Notes: generated by a model not told the origin, from the letters alone. 64,000 bases of DNA from Muribaculaceae bacterium (GCA_022510465.1 JAFLTJ010000003.1:1-64000), one strand, 5' to 3'; counted from the stretch's first letter, positions 8,246 through 16,948 are shown. Translations and numbers: made by a program.

Positions 8246-8998
8246 TTATTGATTGATTATCAACCCATAACCTTGCCCCGATTTGCTTACCAACATCGAC
8301 GCATATCCGGCCATTTTTTTACGCAGACGGGATATTGTAACATCTATCATTCGAGCCGAGCCTGCATCACGTTCTGGCCGGAGACTACCCATTATCTCAC
8401 TCCTTGAAAACAATTTTCCCGGATTGCGGGCAAAAAGCGACAGCAACTGAAATTCCGTTCGGCTGAAATTAACATTTTCACCATCGATACAAACGCTGTG
8501 CCCGGCAATATCTATTACAAGATTATCAAACCTTATCACCGACAAGGTCACCTCTACACCCGCCGACATCGCTTCCCTACCGCGCACCATACGGTGGCGG
8601 CGGATGACAGCCTTAATCCGCGCTATCATTTCCCGTAGCGAAAACGGTTTCAGAATGTAGTCGTCGGCACCGACATTGAATCCGTCAATAATATCATCCT
8701 CGCTGTCGGCATTGCTACAGAAAATCACCGGCAACGCAGCTGTTTCGGGATTGGTTTTAATCTTAGTTACAAAATCTTTTCCGTCGATAGAGCCTATGGG
8801 GCCTGTTTCTGAAATTATAAGTGAAAAAGAGGTCAGATTAAGTTCCAAAGCACTCATAGCGTCGGCACATACAGTAACAGCACAACCCTCATTTTCAAGA
8901 TTATAACTAATCAAGTCGCATATTACGCTATCCTGGTCAAGGACTAAAATATGCAACTCAGGCTCCGTGTTATGATTTTCTTCTGCTGCACCAACCAT
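8246..8998 (-). CDS. Atypical OmpR/PhoB-type response regulator
   Basis: 250 residues: receiver domain about 14-132 and winged-helix DNA-binding domain about 150-250 (ending VSKSGQGYGLIIN). The usual phospho-acceptor aspartate is replaced by glutamate: LIISETGP reads E64 from codon GAA. The acidic pair is D21-Q22 instead of two acids. S95 and K117 (DDYILKPF) remain. Such receivers usually do not use normal phosphotransfer, and Glu can imitate the phosphorylated form. No histidine kinase is adjacent. It follows the Na/phosphate transporter gene by 43 bases, which suggests but does not prove a link to phosphate. Confidence 0.92.
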   Translation of the reverse strand: MVGAAEENHNTEPELHILVLDQDSVICDLISYNLENEGCAVTVCADAMSALELNLTSFSLIISETGPIGSIDGKDFVTKIKTNPETAALPVIFCSNADSEDDIIDGFNVGADDYILKPFSLREMIARIKAVIRRHRMVRGREAMSAGVEVTLSVIRFDNLVIDIAGHSVCIDGENVNFSRTEFQLLSLFARNPGKLFSRSEIMGSLRPERDAGSARMIDVTISRLRKKMAGYASMLVSKSGQGYGLIINQ

Positions 8999-9041
8999 CC
9001 TGTTATATAAGCTACCGTATAGTTATATAATAATCAAATTG

Positions 9042-10862
9042 TTATGCTCTATTGTGACGAAACTCTTCTTTGATAGTATCAACCACATTTATGATGTAAT
9101 CTCCGGTCTTTTCAAGGTCGGCAATAATATCCATAAAATAGATACCTGCCTGATATTCATAGTGGTGGTCGTTTATACTCTCAATATTTGCACTGCGCAA
9201 CTGGTTTCGCAGATTGTTGATTTCACGCTCGCGGTTGTAGGAATTGATTATATCCTGCTCCCTTACGCGCTCCATGTCGCCCAAAAGCAACAGCATATTG
9301 GTCATCGCTCCCTCAACCTCAATAAACATCGAGTCAATCTTATCATAAATCACATCGTTGAATTTAACGCCGCTCTGCTGCTTTCTTATCAACGTCTTGG
9401 CCACTCCGTAACAACAGTCGGCAATGCTTTCAATTTCGGCTATTATAGAGAGCATCGCCGCGATATGATGCTTACCCTCATTGGAGAGTCGGCCCTCCGA
9501 AATGCGGTTCAGATAGTTGGCAATCTCTATCTCCATGCGATCTGATATCTCCTCATATTTTTCAAGTCGGGAGAACTCATGATTGAACTCCTGGCTCGTA
9601 TCCTTGATGTGAACAAGATTTTGAGCCATTCCAATCATGCGCTGCACGCGTCTTCCATACACAAGTATCTCTTTCTCGGCCTGAGAGATATTCAACTCTG
9701 ACGCGCTTAACAAACCGCCCGATATATATTTGAGCTGGAATTCGTTTTCCTGACTGTGTTTTGATGGCACGAGGCGTTCCACTATCTTCACATATACCCC
9801 TGTAAACCATATCATTATCGACAGATTAACAAGGTTGAACACCGTGTGGAATATCGATAGCCCTATCGACACGCTCTGCTGCATCGAGCCTATACTGGCA
9901 AGAACGGGATGACCGGCCGGCAATGTGTTATCAAACAGATGATTATATAGTTCCGGATTGGTCGCTTCAATATGATTCACGTAACCTACAAGCGCATCAG
10001 GATTGCCCTGGCCTAAAGATTCGGTCAGCCACGAAGTAAATTCAATAAACGGGAAAAAGATACATAGGGTCCAAACCGTTCCCAAAAGGTTGAACAACAG
10101 GTGCCCCACCGCCGTTCGCCGTGCTGCCACATTTCCGCTCATCGATGCCAACAACGGGGTCACGGTAGTTCCTATATTCGACCCGAGTACAAGGGCACAC
10201 GACATATCAAATCCTATCCACCCCTTGCTGCACATTATCAGCGTTATAGCAAACGTAGCTGCCGACGACTGTATCACCATCGTCACTATAATTCCGACGG
10301 CAAGAAATATCAGCACCGACAGGAATCCCTTTGACGTATATTCCTGCAGGAACGAAAACATCTCGGGATTGCTCTGAAGGTCGGGCACGTAGGCGCTTAT
10401 CATATCCAATCCCATAAACAGGAACGAGAATCCTATGACAAACTCCCCTATCGACTTGTTGCGGCTCCTGGATGAAAAAAGCAACGGTATCGACAGGCCT
10501 ATCATAGGCAACACAAAGGTCGACATATTGACTTTAAACCCAAACAATGCTATTATCCATGCCGTAAAGGTTGTTCCGACATTGGCACCCATTATAACGG
10601 CCATTGACTGAGCCAGCGTCATAAGGCCGGCATTCACAAAGCTTACAACCATTACCGTCGAGGCCGACGAACTTTGAATCAAAGCGGTAATCAACATACC
10701 GGTAAGCGTTCCGGTAACACGGTTGCGCGTCATCGCCGACAGTATATTTCTCAATCGGTCGCCGGCTGCCTTCTGAAGCCCCTCGCTCATTACCTTCATT
10801 CCATACAGGAAGAGGCCGACGGCTCCCAAAAGACACAGAAAATCTAATAAACTATAGCTCAT
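9042..10862 (-). CDS. Na+/phosphate cotransporter family protein with PhoU-like domain
   Basis: 606 residues. The N-terminal part (1-365) has about eight membrane segments in two repeats carrying the QSS motifs of the NptA/SLC34 family (ALIQSSSASTVM with Q63, and MVIQSSAATFAI near 198). The C-terminal part (about 385-600) is a soluble PhoU-like helical domain, as in bacterial YjbB-type proteins. Likely moves phosphate with sodium. First gene of a run to the response regulator and rnhB. Confidence 0.93.
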   Translation of the reverse strand: MSYSLLDFLCLLGAVGLFLYGMKVMSEGLQKAAGDRLRNILSAMTRNRVTGTLTGMLITALIQSSSASTVMVVSFVNAGLMTLAQSMAVIMGANVGTTFTAWIIALFGFKVNMSTFVLPMIGLSIPLLFSSRSRNKSIGEFVIGFSFLFMGLDMISAYVPDLQSNPEMFSFLQEYTSKGFLSVLIFLAVGIIVTMVIQSSAATFAITLIMCSKGWIGFDMSCALVLGSNIGTTVTPLLASMSGNVAARRTAVGHLLFNLLGTVWTLCIFFPFIEFTSWLTESLGQGNPDALVGYVNHIEATNPELYNHLFDNTLPAGHPVLASIGSMQQSVSIGLSIFHTVFNLVNLSIMIWFTGVYVKIVERLVPSKHSQENEFQLKYISGGLLSASELNISQAEKEILVYGRRVQRMIGMAQNLVHIKDTSQEFNHEFSRLEKYEEISDRMEIEIANYLNRISEGRLSNEGKHHIAAMLSIIAEIESIADCCYGVAKTLIRKQQSGVKFNDVIYDKIDSMFIEVEGAMTNMLLLLGDMERVREQDIINSYNREREINNLRNQLRSANIESINDHHYEYQAGIYFMDIIADLEKTGDYIINVVDTIKEEFRHNRA

Positions 10863-10896
10863 CTCGTAGTTTGGTGAGGTGATTGGTTTTCGTTTG

Positions 10897-10904
10897 CAAA
10901 AATA
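10897..10904 (-). promoter_or_regulatory. Candidate -7 element for the Na/phosphate transporter
   Basis: TATTTTTG on the minus strand, about 35 bases before the ATG at 10862. I see no good TTTG at the expected upstream distance, so only the -7 box is supported. Confidence 0.35.
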
Positions 10905-10950
10905 CTATTTTTTTTGAAAAAAGCTATCGCCGGGCGCAGTGTTTGTATGT

Positions 10951-11592
10951 TTATATTTTGACTCGAATCAATGTCAAGCCATCGCGCAACGGAAGGATTA
11001 CATTCTCCAGCCGCGCGTGACTTGCTACAAAATTGTTAAAATCCAGAATCCCTTGCGTTTGTGCATCCGGCTCCAAATCTGCATTGGCAACTTTTCCATC
11101 CCACAGCGTATTGTCGGCTATCAGGAACGTGCCGCCTTTAAGCCGTGGCAGCAATAGCTCCAGATATCGCCGGTAATGGCGCTTGTTGGCGTCAATATAT
11201 ATAAGACCCATATTTTCAACATCAAGACCGGGGATAATGCTTTCTGCATCGCCTATGTGAAGAACGATGTCAGTGCCGCCCGTTGGAGCTGTGGCAAACA
11301 AGTCTCTCAGCGAATCCTCCATTTCATCATTTATCTCAATGGTGTGCAGCGTTGTCCCCGGTTCCATCCCCTCGGCGAGACACAGCGCCGAATACCCGGT
11401 AAAAGTTCCAAGCTCAAGAGCCACACGAGGCTTTATCATCGACGCAAGCATCGCCAAAATGCGCCCTTGATGATGTCCCGAGCACATTCGTGGATACAGA
11501 TTGTACAGATGCGTATGCCGATAAAGCTGCCGCAAGTGCTCGGGCTCGGGGCTGATATGGTCTAAAATATATTTTTCGAGATTGGCATCCAT
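10951..11592 (-). CDS. Class I SAM-dependent O-methyltransferase (COMT-like)
   Basis: 213 residues, the length of bacterial catechol-type O-methyltransferases. AdoMet motif I is VALELGTFTGYSALCLAEG (about 74-92). Metal and substrate residues are suggested by the MGLIYIDANKRHY and FLIADNTLWDGKV segments. It is the last gene of an epimerase, small membrane protein, aroQ, O-methyltransferase run and starts 10 bases after aroQ. The natural substrate is unknown. Confidence 0.92.
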   Translation of the reverse strand: MDANLEKYILDHISPEPEHLRQLYRHTHLYNLYPRMCSGHHQGRILAMLASMIKPRVALELGTFTGYSALCLAEGMEPGTTLHTIEINDEMEDSLRDLFATAPTGGTDIVLHIGDAESIIPGLDVENMGLIYIDANKRHYRRYLELLLPRLKGGTFLIADNTLWDGKVANADLEPDAQTQGILDFNNFVASHARLENVILPLRDGLTLIRVKI

Positions 11593-11602
11593 TTGTAAGG
11601 CT

Positions 11603-12040
11603 TTATTCCTTGCACAGCATTTTCAACAGCGCCTCGACACCAAGGCGGTAACTGTCGGCCCCAAAACCGGCTATCGTGCCGCAACACACCGGTGCAATCA
11701 TCGACTGCCGCCTGACGGGCTCCCGAGCACTGACATTACTCAGATGCACCTCCACGACGGGAATCTCCACGGCCGCAATAGCGTCGGCAAGCGCTATGGA
11801 GGTGTGGGTATACGCTCCGGCATTAAAAACTATACCCGAAACATTATCGTGCAGCCACGCCCTGTGGAGAGCGTCAATCAACTCCCCCTCGTGATTACTT
11901 TGAAAGTATTCAATCTCTGTTTCTGGGTAAGCGCGAGTAATGTCGCCGAGAATCTCCTCCATGCTTTTGCTGCCATAAATCTCCGGCTGCCTGCGGCCGA
12001 GCAGATTCAGATTTGGTCCGTTTAATATCAATATTTTCAT
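11603..12040 (-). CDS. aroQ: 3-dehydroquinate dehydratase, type II
   Basis: 145 residues, third step of the shikimate pathway. The start MKILILNGPNLNLLGRRQPEIYG, the FNAGAYTHTSIALADAI block and HLSNVSAREPVRRQSMI are diagnostic of the dodecameric type II enzyme. I start at ATG 12040, which shares one base with the upstream stop (TGATG); a longer in-frame reading would run into the neighbouring gene in another frame. Confidence 0.97.
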   Translation of the reverse strand: MKILILNGPNLNLLGRRQPEIYGSKSMEEILGDITRAYPETEIEYFQSNHEGELIDALHRAWLHDNVSGIVFNAGAYTHTSIALADAIAAVEIPVVEVHLSNVSAREPVRRQSMIAPVCCGTIAGFGADSYRLGVEALLKMLCKE

Positions 12041-12348
12041 CAGGATAATGTATTGAATGGTTCGGGCGAGGCCAATAGCCACATTGCAGCGTGGGTCAAC
12101 ACCATCAGCAGCACCAAAATCCACGTCATATATTGCCGGGTCTTGTAACTGATGCATGCGAGCCACCCGCCGACGAGTACATAAAACGGATAGCCCCACA
12201 AAAGCAATCTGACCGTGTCGCTGACATCACTTTGCTGAACTCTGCCTATCAATATCGGCAGAGCCACTACCGGCAGGGCGGTTATCACCACAATGATGAC
12301 AACCCATAACGGAGTGCGGTCGCCGGGCGCAGGTGATAAATTCATCAT
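12040..12348 (-). CDS. Small integral membrane protein
   Basis: 102 residues with three predicted membrane segments (about 14-35, 46-66 and 72-93). I do not recognise a family. It starts 2 bases after the epimerase gene and overlaps aroQ by one base, so it is real by context and tightly co-translated. Confidence 0.78.
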   Translation of the reverse strand: MMNLSPAPGDRTPLWVVIIVVITALPVVALPILIGRVQQSDVSDTVRLLLWGYPFYVLVGGWLACISYKTRQYMTWILVLLMVLTHAAMWLLASPEPFNTLS

Positions 12349-12350
12349 AG

Positions 12351-13349
12351 CTATTGGTTTTTCTCTGCCCTATAGGCCTCTATTGTCTTTTTAATTCCAT
12401 CCCTGAGGCTGAAACGAGGAGCAAAACCCCAGTCGGCAACGCTGTCGCTGATATCGCAGTCCCAGTTTCGCTGAGCCATGATGCGATATTTATCCCGATT
12501 GAGCGTACTTGCTTTCATCTGCGATGCGGCATATTTCTCGGCAATAGTCGACACCACATACAGCATCCACAATGGAACTCTTACCGGAATCACAAAGCGC
12601 TTTCCGAGCAATGATTTTACAATCTCGCGAAACTCGGCCTGTGTATAGGCGCGATTCTCCGATATGATATACTTGCGATGAAGCGGAGCCCGCTCTAACG
12701 CGTCGAATATCGCCGCCGCAAGGTCCTCAACATAGATAAACGTCAGCAACTGACGCTTAAACCCTACACCAAAGTCCCATCCCCGGTCAATCGATTTTAT
12801 CATCATCAGATAGTCCTGTTCGTGGGGCCCGTAAACACCGGTTGGCCGGAATATTATCCACGGCAGCCAGGTAGCAATGTCAAGATGGGTTTCAGCTTTT
12901 ATTTTTGACACACCATAGCGCGTGTTGGGATTGGGAATCATCTTTGAGTCCAGCTTGCTGTAACCAACCTCATCGCCCGGCCCGAGAGCGCTCAGCGAGC
13001 TTATGTACAGGAATTTTTCGGGTACACGGTCGGCTGCACGCAACGCCTCCGTGAAATTTTGCAGATATATGTAATTTATACGATTGAAATCGGCAAAGTT
13101 AGCACACTTTGTCGCGCCGAGATTATAGACAATATAATCAAACGGGGCAACACTCTCCAACGTACTTTTCAACGCCTGCGGGTCCTCATAATCAAGCGTC
13201 AGAAACTCCAGTGCCGGCGATTTCAAAAATCGCCGCGACGTTGTTTCGCGCACCCCGGCCGTCGTTTCATAACCACGACGAAGACTCTCCCGGGCAATAA
13301 AGCCGCCTATAAAACCTCCGGCGCCAACTATCAATACTCTTTTAGCCAT
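12351..13349 (-). CDS. NAD-dependent epimerase/dehydratase (extended SDR)
   Basis: 332 residues. The Rossmann motif VGAGGFIGGF is at the N terminus, the catalytic YxxxK is YGVSK, and the LSALGPG serine segment and the FRPTGVYGPHEQD block are typical of sugar-nucleotide epimerases and reductases. I start at ATG 13349 because a promoter-like -7 box lies 18 bases upstream; a longer reading would place that box inside the gene. Substrate unknown. Confidence 0.92.
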   Translation of the reverse strand: MAKRVLIVGAGGFIGGFIARESLRRGYETTAGVRETTSRRFLKSPALEFLTLDYEDPQALKSTLESVAPFDYIVYNLGATKCANFADFNRINYIYLQNFTEALRAADRVPEKFLYISSLSALGPGDEVGYSKLDSKMIPNPNTRYGVSKIKAETHLDIATWLPWIIFRPTGVYGPHEQDYLMMIKSIDRGWDFGVGFKRQLLTFIYVEDLAAAIFDALERAPLHRKYIISENRAYTQAEFREIVKSLLGKRFVIPVRVPLWMLYVVSTIAEKYAASQMKASTLNRDKYRIMAQRNWDCDISDSVADWGFAPRFSLRDGIKKTIEAYRAEKNQ

Positions 13350-13366
13350 CAATCCTTGATTTTTTG

Positions 13367-13374
13367 CAAATATA
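13367..13374 (-). promoter_or_regulatory. Candidate -7 element for the epimerase-aroQ unit
   Basis: TATATTTG on the minus strand, followed by GC, just upstream of the ATG at 13349. A TTTG lies at 13387-13390 (complement), too close to be the usual -33 element. Confidence 0.35.
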
Positions 13375-13467
13375 GCAAAAATCCGACAAAGAACGCCACC
13401 CCTCACCAATTTCCCGATTGGCTTATTACGTTTTTTATGTGAGCCTTGCGAAAAAGATGTCTAAAAA

Positions 13468-13499
13468 TTTGCATAAACCAAGCCTATGATTTAACTTTG
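13468..13499 (+). promoter_or_regulatory. Bacteroides-type promoter of tRNA-Ser
   Basis: TTTG at 13468-13471 and TAACTTTG at 13492-13499 are separated by exactly 20 bases. The predicted start lies about 25 bases before the tRNA. Confidence 0.7.
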
Positions 13500-13530
13500 C
13501 GACCGCAAAAGCAACACGACACATCACTTT

Positions 13531-13620
13531 GGAGAGGTGGGTGAGTGGCTGAAACCACCAGTTTGCTAAACTGACGTAGGAGCAATCCTACCACGGGTTC
13601 GAATCCCGTCCTCTCCGCCA
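13531..13620 (+). tRNA. tRNA-Ser (GCT)
   Basis: A 90-base class II tRNA with long variable arm. The acceptor stem GGAGAGG pairs with the CCTCTCC end, followed by discriminator G and encoded CCA. The anticodon loop within CAGTTTGCTAAACTG carries GCT, which reads AGC and AGU. The T arm CGGGTTCGAATCCCG is perfect. A terminator follows after 10 bases and an AT-rich insert begins there. Confidence 0.97.
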
Positions 13621-13630
13621 GGATGTTACA

Positions 13631-13670
13631 AAAGAGACTGTCTAACACAAGTTTAGGCAGTCTCTTTTTA
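13631..13670 (+). terminator. Terminator after tRNA-Ser
   Basis: A 10-base perfect stem (AAAGAGACTG at 13631-13640 with CAGTCTCTTT at 13659-13668) continues with one mismatch, closes an AT-rich loop and ends in a T run. Confidence 0.85.
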
Positions 13671-13718
13671 TTTAAAACTGCTCAAAAACGGAGGTTTTCT
13701 ATCAAGTTTTTGGCAGTT

Positions 13719-13919
13719 TTACTCAATTAAGTTAACTTTCCAAGAACCAGTCTTTTGGAATGAAATATGATTTGTAAAAACTCTAACTGTAGGATGCTCA
13801 GCGTCAAAATAATCTGCGTTAGCGCACAAATTAACTAAAGTCTCACGCAAGCAATCCATTAAATTTTTATAATTTTGCAATACGAGTGGCGAGAATTCCA
13901 TTCGGTTATAAAAAGCTTT
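13719..13919 (-). pseudogene. Fragment of an ATP-binding (HATPase_c_4/AlbA_2-type) regulator
   Basis: A short minus-strand reading frame encodes about 60 residues containing LRETLVNLCANADYF and VRVFTNHISFQKTGSW. These resemble the conserved 'REalvNaliHrDY ... IevFddrieI.NPG' block of AlbA_2/COG2865-type ATP-binding proteins. In the same frame, KAFYNR precedes the first Met, and a stop lies a few codons further upstream. A full protein would have about 400-500 residues, so this is a decayed relic. The family assignment is by pattern memory. It lies in the AT-rich stretch after tRNA-Ser. Confidence 0.45.
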
Positions 13920-14015
13920 AGTTTTCCTTCAAGGCTCTGAGAAATCTCCAATCCAACCCACAAGACCCGATAAGATTGGCCTTAAGCGTTTAACTATGAT
14001 TACGATACAATAATT

Positions 14016-14945
14016 ATGAGCGAAACAATATCTCAAAACCGATTATTTTTAATGGGTATCGCGATGATTTCCATTATCCTTTTTCATTACGAAACACTTG
14101 CAATTCCTTACATAAGCTTCATATTTTTCCGATTTGGGCACTGGGGTGTGGATATTTTCCTCTTCCTATCAGGATGGGGGTGCGTCTTTGCTTTAGAGAA
14201 ACATAATTTACGACGATTTTATTTGAGACGAGCCTTAAGAATCCTGCCGAAATGCTTGTTGGCGGGGAGCCTCATACTCATAATAGCCGAAATTTCTGGC
14301 ATTCATAATTCCGGCCTCCACGTTCTTGGGAGATTGTTTTCTTTGAATTTATGGTATGTGCAGGCCATATTGGTTTATTACCTGTTTGCGCCATTTATTT
14401 ATACGGCTTTAAAGCAACTACGATTTACGGCATTGATTGTCTTGACGGCGATTGCAATAGCATTGGGAGCATGTACGGATTTTTACGGTGAGTTTGCTCT
14501 AAATTGGATAATGTGGCGATTCCCTATTTTTATAATCGGAATGTATTTCGCTATTTTTGACTTCAAGCCGAAGCCTGTTCACTATTGGTTGTCATTGGTT
14601 GCCTTTTTATGTGCCGTATTAATACGGATATTTTACAGTCAAGGACCCACGCAATATTATATCCTTGCCCTATCCATCCCGTTTGTTTGCGGATTGCTTT
14701 GTAAATTAAGAAAAATTGCTGAGACAACAAGGCTGTTGCCGATAGTCGAAACCATTGGCGTTTATTCTCTTGAAATCTATCTGATTCATGAATATATTTT
14801 AAAGATATTGGGAACCATCGAAATCCCTGTATTTTTTAAGCATCTGCTTTTCTTCTCCTCGACAGTGGTTATCTGCTATCTGTTGAAACGGGTAGCTGAC
14901 AAATGGAGCTTATCTCCGAGCCGCCGGCCGGAGATTCAGCATTAA
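14016..14945 (+). CDS. Acyltransferase family 3 membrane protein
   Basis: 309 residues with about 9-10 membrane segments. The start RLFLMGIAMISIILFHYE carries the R and H pattern of acyltransferase_3 proteins, followed by FFRFGHWGVDIFLFLSGWGC, also typical. Members O-acylate surface polysaccharides or peptides. Base composition is clearly more AT-rich than the neighbours and it lies just after a tRNA gene, both consistent with horizontal gain. It is the only intact gene in this insert. Upstream (13902-14015) I see no clear promoter. Confidence 0.87.
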   Translation: MSETISQNRLFLMGIAMISIILFHYETLAIPYISFIFFRFGHWGVDIFLFLSGWGCVFALEKHNLRRFYLRRALRILPKCLLAGSLILIIAEISGIHNSGLHVLGRLFSLNLWYVQAILVYYLFAPFIYTALKQLRFTALIVLTAIAIALGACTDFYGEFALNWIMWRFPIFIIGMYFAIFDFKPKPVHYWLSLVAFLCAVLIRIFYSQGPTQYYILALSIPFVCGLLCKLRKIAETTRLLPIVETIGVYSLEIYLIHEYILKILGTIEIPVFFKHLLFFSSTVVICYLLKRVADKWSLSPSRRPEIQH

Positions 14946-15042
14946 CGATTCCGAATTTTATTTCTTACTTTCTTCATCCTTTTTATTGGTTCCGATTTTC
15001 GAGTTTGTAAAGACAGTCTCTTTCATTATGACTATCGGCTGA

Positions 15043-15090
15043 AAGCGTTGCGCTGCGTCAGCCGGAAAGCAGGCTTCCAAGCCTGCGCTA
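15043..15090 (+). repeat. Isolated REP-like palindrome (module A)
   Basis: The core GCAGGCTTCCAAGCCTGC at 15069-15086 is preceded by GCGTCAGCCGGAAA, the same lead-in as other copies. This is the only copy found outside the 38-63 kb part. It sits between the convergent acyltransferase and sigma-factor genes. The rest of the gap 14946-15120 shows nothing recognisable. Confidence 0.85.
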
Positions 15091-15120
15091 TCATTGGCCG
15101 GAACCGTTGCGACAACCGGT

Positions 15121-15630
15121 CTACAGAAACGGAAGGAAAAATGGGGTGCCCGACGCCGAGGAAAGAGCGTCGCGCAAACGCGACATCGCCTTTGCAACCT
15201 GATGTTCCACCGTTTTGACCGAAATATCCATTTCAGCAGCAATCTCAGCGTGGGTCATCCCGTCACGTTTCGCCATCAGAAACGTGTCGCGGCAACGCGG
15301 TGGCAGCTTGTCTATCGCCCGCCACACCCGGGCATCACGCTCGGCCACATCAATATCCTCGTCGTCACACAGGTCGGGCAAGTCTTCGGGCACCGCAGCC
15401 TCATGCTTGCGTGAGCGCATTTTCATCAAGGCGCCGTTACTCACCGCCCTATACATGTACCGCCTTATATCATCCACACGAGCCCCCTGCTCCAATTTCA
15501 TCCATGTAGCCACAAATGCATCCTGAACCACATCCTCTGCCTCCTCGACGCTTTCAAGCATTCGCAGCGCGAGCATACCCAACGGCATATAGTTCTCCTT
15601 GTAGAATTTAACAAAATCCGAACGACTCAT
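15121..15630 (-). CDS. ECF-type RNA polymerase sigma factor
   Basis: 169 residues. Sigma region 2 is at about 10-75 (MLESVEEAEDVVQDAFVATW), and region 4 is at about 105-158 with the helix-turn-helix MTHAEIAAEMDISVKTVEHQV. The VEHQVAKAMSRLRDAL ending is typical of Bacteroidota sigma factors that work with FecR-like anti-sigma factors. The FecR/DUF4974-like gene is upstream in the same transcript, 12 bases away, the reverse of the usual order. It converges with the acyltransferase gene. Confidence 0.95.
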   Translation of the reverse strand: MSRSDFVKFYKENYMPLGMLALRMLESVEEAEDVVQDAFVATWMKLEQGARVDDIRRYMYRAVSNGALMKMRSRKHEAAVPEDLPDLCDDEDIDVAERDARVWRAIDKLPPRCRDTFLMAKRDGMTHAEIAAEMDISVKTVEHQVAKAMSRLRDALSSASGTPFFLPFL

Positions 15631-15642
15631 TCCGCAATCACA

Positions 15643-16098
15643 CTATTTTCCATCAACCGACAACTCTATACCAAACATATTGTTGATAGTTTCAATCAGC
15701 TCCTCAACATTCCCCTCCCACGACAGTGACACTCGCATCGTGGATTGGATAGTCGACTTCCCGGCTATTTTCACGCCATAAATCGACTCTATTTGCGCAA
15801 TAGCATCGGTCAGCGGAACATCGGTAAACTCGACGCGGGCAACGCCATTCCCGTCAACCGCCGGCACCTGAGTATCAACAGCTACCGGCGCTTCTTTCTC
15901 GGGTACAAGAATCTCTCCAAAATATAGAGCCGCCAAAGCTCCAAGAGCAACAATCCCGGCAATTGCCGCGGCGACAGCCGGGCGACGGTTCCAAAAACCG
16001 CCGACGCCGGTAAACGGCAATCCGCGCGGCACAAACGCATTTTGTCGCCAACTGCGGGCAACAAATGCTATACTTTCTTCATCTTTTCTGTTTTTCAT
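15643..16098 (-). CDS. Short FecR-like protein with DUF4974 domain (putative anti-sigma factor)
   Basis: 151 residues from ATG 16098. The N-terminal 40 residues are cytoplasmic, one membrane segment (about 43-63, AAAIAGIVALGALAALYF) follows, and a periplasmic DUF4974-like domain (about 88-150) contains VEFTDVPLTDAIAQIESIYGV and ends in the ETINNMFGIELSV block. A normal FecR has an additional sensor domain of about 100 residues between these parts; it is missing here. A longer start 57 bases upstream is possible but less typical. Confidence 0.82.
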   Translation of the reverse strand: MKNRKDEESIAFVARSWRQNAFVPRGLPFTGVGGFWNRRPAVAAAIAGIVALGALAALYFGEILVPEKEAPVAVDTQVPAVDGNGVARVEFTDVPLTDAIAQIESIYGVKIAGKSTIQSTMRVSLSWEGNVEELIETINNMFGIELSVDGK

Positions 16099-16203
16099 TT
16101 TTAAGAGTATGTCTGAATTTTTACTAATCACACTCTTATGATGCAAATCCAACATCTATCCCCCACTCGTTTTCGTAAAAATTTATTTTTAACAGGTATC
16201 GCC

Positions 16204-16920
16204 CTATTTATTGCGCGAGTAGGCATTGGCAAGCCGGGTATGATAGCCGCGCGACGCATAGCTGGGACCGTTATACCCCCGGGCAAAAGCCGCCCAGTTT
16301 TTGTTTCGCAAATGTTCCACTAAGCCGGTTGAAATCATAAATTTAGCAAACAATTCCAACTGGTCACGCTCCGACCTGCTCATCAGACGCTCAAACTCCT
16401 CTATCGAGTCTACACCACACTTTTTCCAATTAAAGCCCCCAATCTGGAACATTCCCCAGAAAGTCCCTTCGATAGCGGCAACACGATTGATAGTTTTGGC
16501 CGACTGCAACTGCCTGTATTCACCGGCCTGACCGCCACGCGAGCCAAAAACGGCCGGATGACTTTTCCGGTAGGCCGCAAGGTTAATACCACGCTTGCGG
16601 GCAAAACGTGAAAACATAGAATAATCAAAGTTTACAATCGGGATACCGGGTGCCGAGAATCCCTGGTGGGTCTTTCCGGCCTCAATCTCCACAACCGCCC
16701 TTATAGCCGCAATCTCAACTCCAAGTTCCTCGGCTACTTCACGGAAATCATCTTCGGTCAGCCGCACGATTTTGTCGGGCTTGATATCACCGCCATCCGC
16801 CTCCGAAACAACAGAGTCGGCCACAGCCGCCTGTGCTGTCTTAACCTTAGCAGCATGAGCGTCAATAATTGTCAATGTCGACACGGCAACAGCAAGTAAT
16901 AAGATAAAGGTATGTTTCAT
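16204..16920 (-). CDS. Secreted N-acetylmuramidase (DUF3380 family)
   Basis: 238 residues with a signal peptide (1-23, cut after AHA). The domain at about 60-236 begins LTEDDFREVAEELGVEIAAIRAVVEIEAG, with a likely catalytic glutamate in IEAG. It has the WGMFQIGGFNW, LELFAKFMI and AFARGYNGPSYA blocks of phage-type muramidases. It would cut peptidoglycan in the periplasm. It lies between the GtrA and DUF4974 genes, same direction. Confidence 0.9.
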   Translation of the reverse strand: MKHTFILLLAVAVSTLTIIDAHAAKVKTAQAAVADSVVSEADGGDIKPDKIVRLTEDDFREVAEELGVEIAAIRAVVEIEAGKTHQGFSAPGIPIVNFDYSMFSRFARKRGINLAAYRKSHPAVFGSRGGQAGEYRQLQSAKTINRVAAIEGTFWGMFQIGGFNWKKCGVDSIEEFERLMSRSERDQLELFAKFMISTGLVEHLRNKNWAAFARGYNGPSYASRGYHTRLANAYSRNK

Positions 16921-16948
16921 AGTATTTTAAAATATAAATTTCTCGGGC

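Noticed and set aside
12041-12199. N-terminally extended version of AroQ
   Set aside because: The additional 53 residues overlap the small membrane protein gene in another frame, and the family begins at MKILILNGPN.
13521-14950. Integrative element with defined att sites at tRNA-Ser
   Set aside because: No integrase and no second copy of the tRNA 3' end were found, so boundaries cannot be supported.
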